NCBI RefSeq assembly: GCF_003944705.1
Contig: NZ_RWIS01000003.1
Span: forward strand, 1-64,000
DNA from: Hymenobacter metallilatus
Lineage (GTDB): Bacteria; Bacteroidota; Bacteroidia; Cytophagales; Hymenobacteraceae
Direction: 5' to 3'
DNA: 64,000 nt
Made by a program: the position numbers and the translations under genes. Every line of letters starts with the position of its first letter. Within the stretch, counting starts at the first letter, position 1. Positions 60,139 through 64,000 of the stretch are shown in pieces. The notes under the pieces are model-generated. The model was not told the origin of the DNA. It did not search any database and worked only from the letters and a program-made list of their open reading frames with translations.

Positions 60139-61425
60139 ATGCTGTACTCTCTCTCCGCATTCCGACTAGCCGCGCTGACGCTTGCGGCCCATTGCTGTCT
60201 GGTGGGCGCCACCCGGGCGCAGGATACCAGGCCGGACACGGCGCTATTCGTGGGCGTGCCGCAGGCTACGGTGTCGCTCGGACAGCCGACAACGTTTCCG
60301 GCGTTTGAGGCCGGTTTTTACGACAATCAGCTGTTTCTGCTGGGAGAAGCCCACGGCACGGAGCGCCCCCAGGAAATTGACCTGGCCTTGCTGCAACATC
60401 TGAACCAGCGGGCGGGAGTACGGACGTACGTGGGAGAGGTGGACTGTGCCAAAGCCTATTTCCTGAACGAGTACCTGCGTACCGGGAAGGAAGCAACCCT
60501 GGACCTGATATTTCGCAGCTGGCAGGCCGACGGGTCGCAGTGGGCCAATACGGCGATGCGCGCCAAGTTCCAGCGACTGCGCAGCTGGAATCAGACGCTG
60601 CCAGCCAAGCGGCGGGTGCGGGTGCTGGGGCTTGATCAGTTGCAGGATTTACCGCTGGCGGCCGAGTATCTGCACATACTGACGCGGGGGCTGGCATTAC
60701 CGTCGGCCGTGCGGCTGCCGCTCGACTCGGTAGCCATGGCGTTGCAACGGGCGGATGGTAGGGCAGCGGCGGCGGGGGCTACCCGGATCATGCGCATGTT
60801 GGCAGAAAGCAAGGCTAACAACGCACTGTTCGACCTGAACCATTTGCTGCGTAACGTGGCCTATGACCGCCAAAACATGATGGTGCGGGAGCAGAACATT
60901 TTTGCCAATTTCCGGGAGCTGTATCAGGGGCTGCACCTGGAACGGGAGAAACTGTACGGCATGTGGGGGCTGGCGCACGTGTTGCAGAGCCCATTACAGA
61001 GCGGAACTACACTTTTTGCCGGGTTGGTGCGCCAGAGTAATCTGCCGGTGCGGGATAAGGTAGCGTCGTTGCTATGCGTGTTTGCCGATTGCCAGCTGCT
61101 GATGCCGACCAGCTTTCTGCCCGCCGCCTGGCAGGTTCCTGGCCAGCGGTACACCGCTACCAACAAATTCAACCACGACGGCCCCCTAACGCAAATTGCA
61201 GGATTGGACGAGCTGAAGCGCCGCACGCGGCCGGGTAGTACTACTATCTTCCAGCTCAACGCTCCGGCGGCCCCCACGAACCGGCAGCCCATCCGGGTGA
61301 CGTACGCGCCGGGTATTCCGGCTGGCCAGCAGGTCCGGTTTCGGGCCGACTTGCCGGCTACGGCATATGTGCAGTACCTGGTGCTGGTGCGCGACTCACC
61401 GGCCCTTGCGCCCTTGGTGCCCTAG
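60139..61425 (+). CDS. Exported protein of the EreA/ChaN-like superfamily
   Basis: The 428-residue product has a signal peptide (LTLAAHCCLVGATRAQ, cleavage near residue 28). The mature part has LFLLGEAHGTERPQEIDLAL near residues 65-84 and TYVGEVDCAKAYFLNEYLRT, which recall the GE-[AT]-HG active-site pattern of erythromycin-esterase-like and ChaN proteins, followed by helical segments and LYGMWGLAHVLQSPL with a further His. Known relatives hydrolyse esters or bind haem, but no substrate can be assigned here. The last 70 residues look like a small beta domain. Its place next to a two-component system may be coincidence. Confidence 0.6.
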   Translation: MLYSLSAFRLAALTLAAHCCLVGATRAQDTRPDTALFVGVPQATVSLGQPTTFPAFEAGFYDNQLFLLGEAHGTERPQEIDLALLQHLNQRAGVRTYVGEVDCAKAYFLNEYLRTGKEATLDLIFRSWQADGSQWANTAMRAKFQRLRSWNQTLPAKRRVRVLGLDQLQDLPLAAEYLHILTRGLALPSAVRLPLDSVAMALQRADGRAAAAGATRIMRMLAESKANNALFDLNHLLRNVAYDRQNMMVREQNIFANFRELYQGLHLEREKLYGMWGLAHVLQSPLQSGTTLFAGLVRQSNLPVRDKVASLLCVFADCQLLMPTSFLPAAWQVPGQRYTATNKFNHDGPLTQIAGLDELKRRTRPGSTTIFQLNAPAAPTNRQPIRVTYAPGIPAGQQVRFRADLPATAYVQYLVLVRDSPALAPLVP

Positions 61426-61476
61426 CGGACACCATGCGGGGGGAACTGGTATCTTGCCCACTCTGACTACGTAACT

Positions 61477-62508
61477 ATGAAACTTACTGGGATGCGCCAG
61501 TGGGGCACCGGCTCCGATGCAAAGCTAATAGGGGGTTACTGGGCGGTGGTGGGGCCGGTGCTGCTGCTGCAATACGTGGCCGATACGGGCTGGGGCTGGT
61601 GGCGGGTGCTGCCGGTGCTGGCCGTGACGGTGCTGCTGGATACGACTATGGTGGCGGTGCTGGTGGAATGGTTTCTGCCCCTGTTCCTGAGCCGGAGCTG
61701 GTGGCGTGGCCTGTTGCAGCTGCCGTTGCTACTGCTGCTGAGCGGCAGCCTGTACCTGCTGTTATACGGAAGTCTGCTGGGACGCGGCATCGACTTGTCG
61801 GGGGCACGCATAGTGCTGGGGGTGGTGGCCCACGCCAAAAGCTATGGGCTGCTGGCCGTGCTGCTCACCGGTAAGCGGTACGTAGAGCTGCAACAAACCC
61901 TGCTGCGTACCCGCCAGGCCCAGACGGAAAGCGAGCTTCGCAATCTGAAAGCCCAACTCGACCCGCATTTCCTGTTCAACAACCTTAACGTACTGCGCGG
62001 CCTGATTCAGCACGACCCGGCGGAGGCCCACGAGTTTCTGAACCGCTTTGCCGCGCTGTACCGCTTTCTGATCCGCTACAAGGAAGAGGATGTGGTGCCG
62101 CTGAGCGAAGAGCTGCAATTTGTGCGGGAATACATCTATTTGCTGCGGCATCGTTTCGGGGCGGCCTATAGCTTCCGGGAGGAAATAGCCGATACTGTAG
62201 GTTTGCCGCGGGGGCTGGTGGTACCGGGGACGCTGCAACTGCTGGTGGAAAATGCCATCAAGCACAACGCCGGCGACGAAGAGAACCCGCTGCTCATCAC
62301 CATTATGATAACGGAGGCGGCCCTGACGGTTGCGCACCCTCGCCGGCCCAAGCTCACCGCCGTGGAGTCGATGGGGACGGGACTGGCTAACCTGCGGGAG
62401 CGGTACCGCCTGCTGCTGGGCCGCAACATTGAGGTGGAGCAAAGCCCCGCCCACTTTACTGTAACGGTACCAGTTGTACCACCAGGCCGAATGGGGGCGG
62501 CAGCTTAG
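61477..62508 (+). CDS. LytS-type sensor histidine kinase
   Basis: The 343-residue protein starts with four membrane helices (about residues 22-132, for example RVLPVLAVTVLLDTTMVAVL and LLLLLSGSLYLLLYGSLLG), a short coiled coil, and then the His_kinase domain with LKAQLDPHFLFNNLNVLRGL, phospho-acceptor His164. An ATPase domain follows with the N-box LQLLVENAIKHNAG and the final GLANLRERYRLL. It senses an unknown signal at the membrane and phosphorylates the response regulator encoded 20 bp downstream. A TATCTTGC -7-like sequence precedes the ATG by about 20 bases. Confidence 0.92.
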   Translation: MKLTGMRQWGTGSDAKLIGGYWAVVGPVLLLQYVADTGWGWWRVLPVLAVTVLLDTTMVAVLVEWFLPLFLSRSWWRGLLQLPLLLLLSGSLYLLLYGSLLGRGIDLSGARIVLGVVAHAKSYGLLAVLLTGKRYVELQQTLLRTRQAQTESELRNLKAQLDPHFLFNNLNVLRGLIQHDPAEAHEFLNRFAALYRFLIRYKEEDVVPLSEELQFVREYIYLLRHRFGAAYSFREEIADTVGLPRGLVVPGTLQLLVENAIKHNAGDEENPLLITIMITEAALTVAHPRRPKLTAVESMGTGLANLRERYRLLLGRNIEVEQSPAHFTVTVPVVPPGRMGAAA

Positions 62509-62528
62509 CAGCGTAATTGACAACCCAC

Positions 62529-63317
62529 ATGGATATTCTGATTCTGGAAGATGAGGAGCTGGCCGCCCGCCAAACGGTAGAGTTTCTGCGGCAGGCCGGG
62601 GCGGTGGCTGAAGCTGCCCCGCCCGTGCTGCGGAGCGTGGAAAAAGCGCTGGCCTGGTTGCAAACCAACCCCATGCCCGACCTGATTTTCTCCGATATTG
62701 AGTTACTGGATGGCAACGTATTCCTACTGTACGAGCGGTTTGCAGTGACCTGTCCCATTATTTTCACTACGGCCTACGACCAGTTTCTGCTGCCCGCCTT
62801 TCGTGGCAACGGCATTGCCTATTTGCTCAAGCCTTTCACCTACGAGCAGTTTCGGGAAGCACTGGCCAAGTATCAGGGCCTGAAAACCAGCCTGGGCAAC
62901 TCCGGTCCGGCCCCGGCGCTGTCGCCGGAAGTACTCCACGAGCTGAGCCAGGCCCTGCGGCAAAACAGCCAGCCCCAGTACAAGCAGCGGTTTTCGGTGC
63001 GGATGCGCAACGGCCTGTACGTGCTCCCGGTGGAAGAAGTGGCGTATATGCAGGCCGATGAAGGCGTGGTATTCGCGGTAGACCGCACCGGTAGCCGCTA
63101 CCCGCTGCAAGGCACGCTCACGGAGCTGGAGCGGCAGCTTGACCCCACCCGCTTTGGGCGGCTGAATCGCTCGGAGCTGGTTAATATTGCCTTCGTAGAG
63201 AAAAGTGAGGCCTACTTCAACAACCGCCTGGCCGTAACGCTGCGCGGGTTGCCGGGCACACCGCTTCTTACCAGCACTGCCCAGACCCCGGAATTTCGCC
63301 GCTGGCTGGAAGGGTAG
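62529..63317 (+). CDS. LytTR-family response regulator
   Basis: The 262-residue protein has a receiver domain (MDILILEDEELAARQ, acidic pocket at E7-D8-E9; phospho-acceptor Asp56 in IFSDIELLDG; Lys in AYLLKPFTYEQF) and a C-terminal LytTR DNA-binding domain (about 160-260) with VEEVAYMQADEGVVFAVDRT and LNRSELVNIAFVE. It is the partner of the kinase gene 20 bp upstream. I chose the ATG at 62529 over the TTG at 62517, since the domain begins MDIL. LytTR regulators often bind direct repeats upstream of envelope or secretion genes; none was identified here. Confidence 0.94.
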   Translation: MDILILEDEELAARQTVEFLRQAGAVAEAAPPVLRSVEKALAWLQTNPMPDLIFSDIELLDGNVFLLYERFAVTCPIIFTTAYDQFLLPAFRGNGIAYLLKPFTYEQFREALAKYQGLKTSLGNSGPAPALSPEVLHELSQALRQNSQPQYKQRFSVRMRNGLYVLPVEEVAYMQADEGVVFAVDRTGSRYPLQGTLTELERQLDPTRFGRLNRSELVNIAFVEKSEAYFNNRLAVTLRGLPGTPLLTSTAQTPEFRRWLEG

Positions 63318-63389
63318 TGCGCTATGCGCTTTTTTCGGTGCTGGCTTGGCAACTGCCGGATTTCGCACTGGGCAAAAACGACCAATTGA

Positions 63390-64000
<611 letters not shown>

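Overview
The window comes from a moderately GC-rich Bacteroidetes chromosome, most likely Hymenobacter or a close relative in the Cytophagales. The grounds are sequence traits: promoters of the TTG-N19-20-TAnnTTTG type, start sites without clear Shine-Dalgarno sequences, a type IX secretion sorting domain, acidic lipoproteins, DUF3467 just after rpoC, and the gene orders tuf-trnW-secE-nusG-rplKAJL-rpoBC and rpsL-rpsG-fusA-rpsJ. The genus is an inference; no database was searched.

Bases 1-24000 are mixed housekeeping and accessory genes. On the minus strand a cobalamin riboswitch (about 3380-3568) precedes a BtuB-type TonB-dependent receptor and a beta-propeller lipoprotein resembling BtuG, forming a vitamin B12 uptake operon. 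Next come a 3-methyladenine DNA glycosylase, a THUMP-like methyltransferase, S-adenosylhomocysteine hydrolase, small membrane and lipoproteins, a luciferase-like oxidoreductase, an SDR, a TPR protein paired with a T9SS-tagged lipoprotein, two LPS glycosyltransferases, an ECF sigma factor with a probable zinc-finger anti-sigma partner, gmk, nadD, frr, pyrH, a biotin carboxyl carrier protein and an M1 aminopeptidase.

Bases 24200-60000 are the translation and transcription core: tRNA-Tyr, -Gly and -Thr, tuf, tRNA-Trp, secE, nusG, rplK, rplA, rplJ, rplL, rpoB, rpoC, DUF3467, rpsL, rpsG, fusA, rpsJ, then an inserted O-antigen-ligase-like gene, then rplC through rpsN, rpsH through secY, map, infA, rpmJ, rpsM, rpsK, rpsD, rpoA and rplQ. 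Hairpins and TAnnTTTG boxes split this into several transcription units, with breaks after tuf, rpoC, rpsJ, rpsN and rpoA. rpmD (59 aa) and rpmJ (38 aa) are present as short genes.

Bases 60000-64000 hold a secreted EreA/ChaN-like protein, a LytS-type histidine kinase with a LytTR response regulator, and the start of enolase, cut by the window edge.

The most unusual structure is non-coding: several long, nearly perfect inverted repeats lie between genes, including three inside ribosomal protein/RNA polymerase operons. Two of these are related copies in opposite orientation. Arg/Gly-rich extensions on the neighbouring ribosomal proteins S3 (C-terminal) and S5 (N-terminal) also stand out. No CRISPR array, prophage, transposase or rRNA gene was seen.
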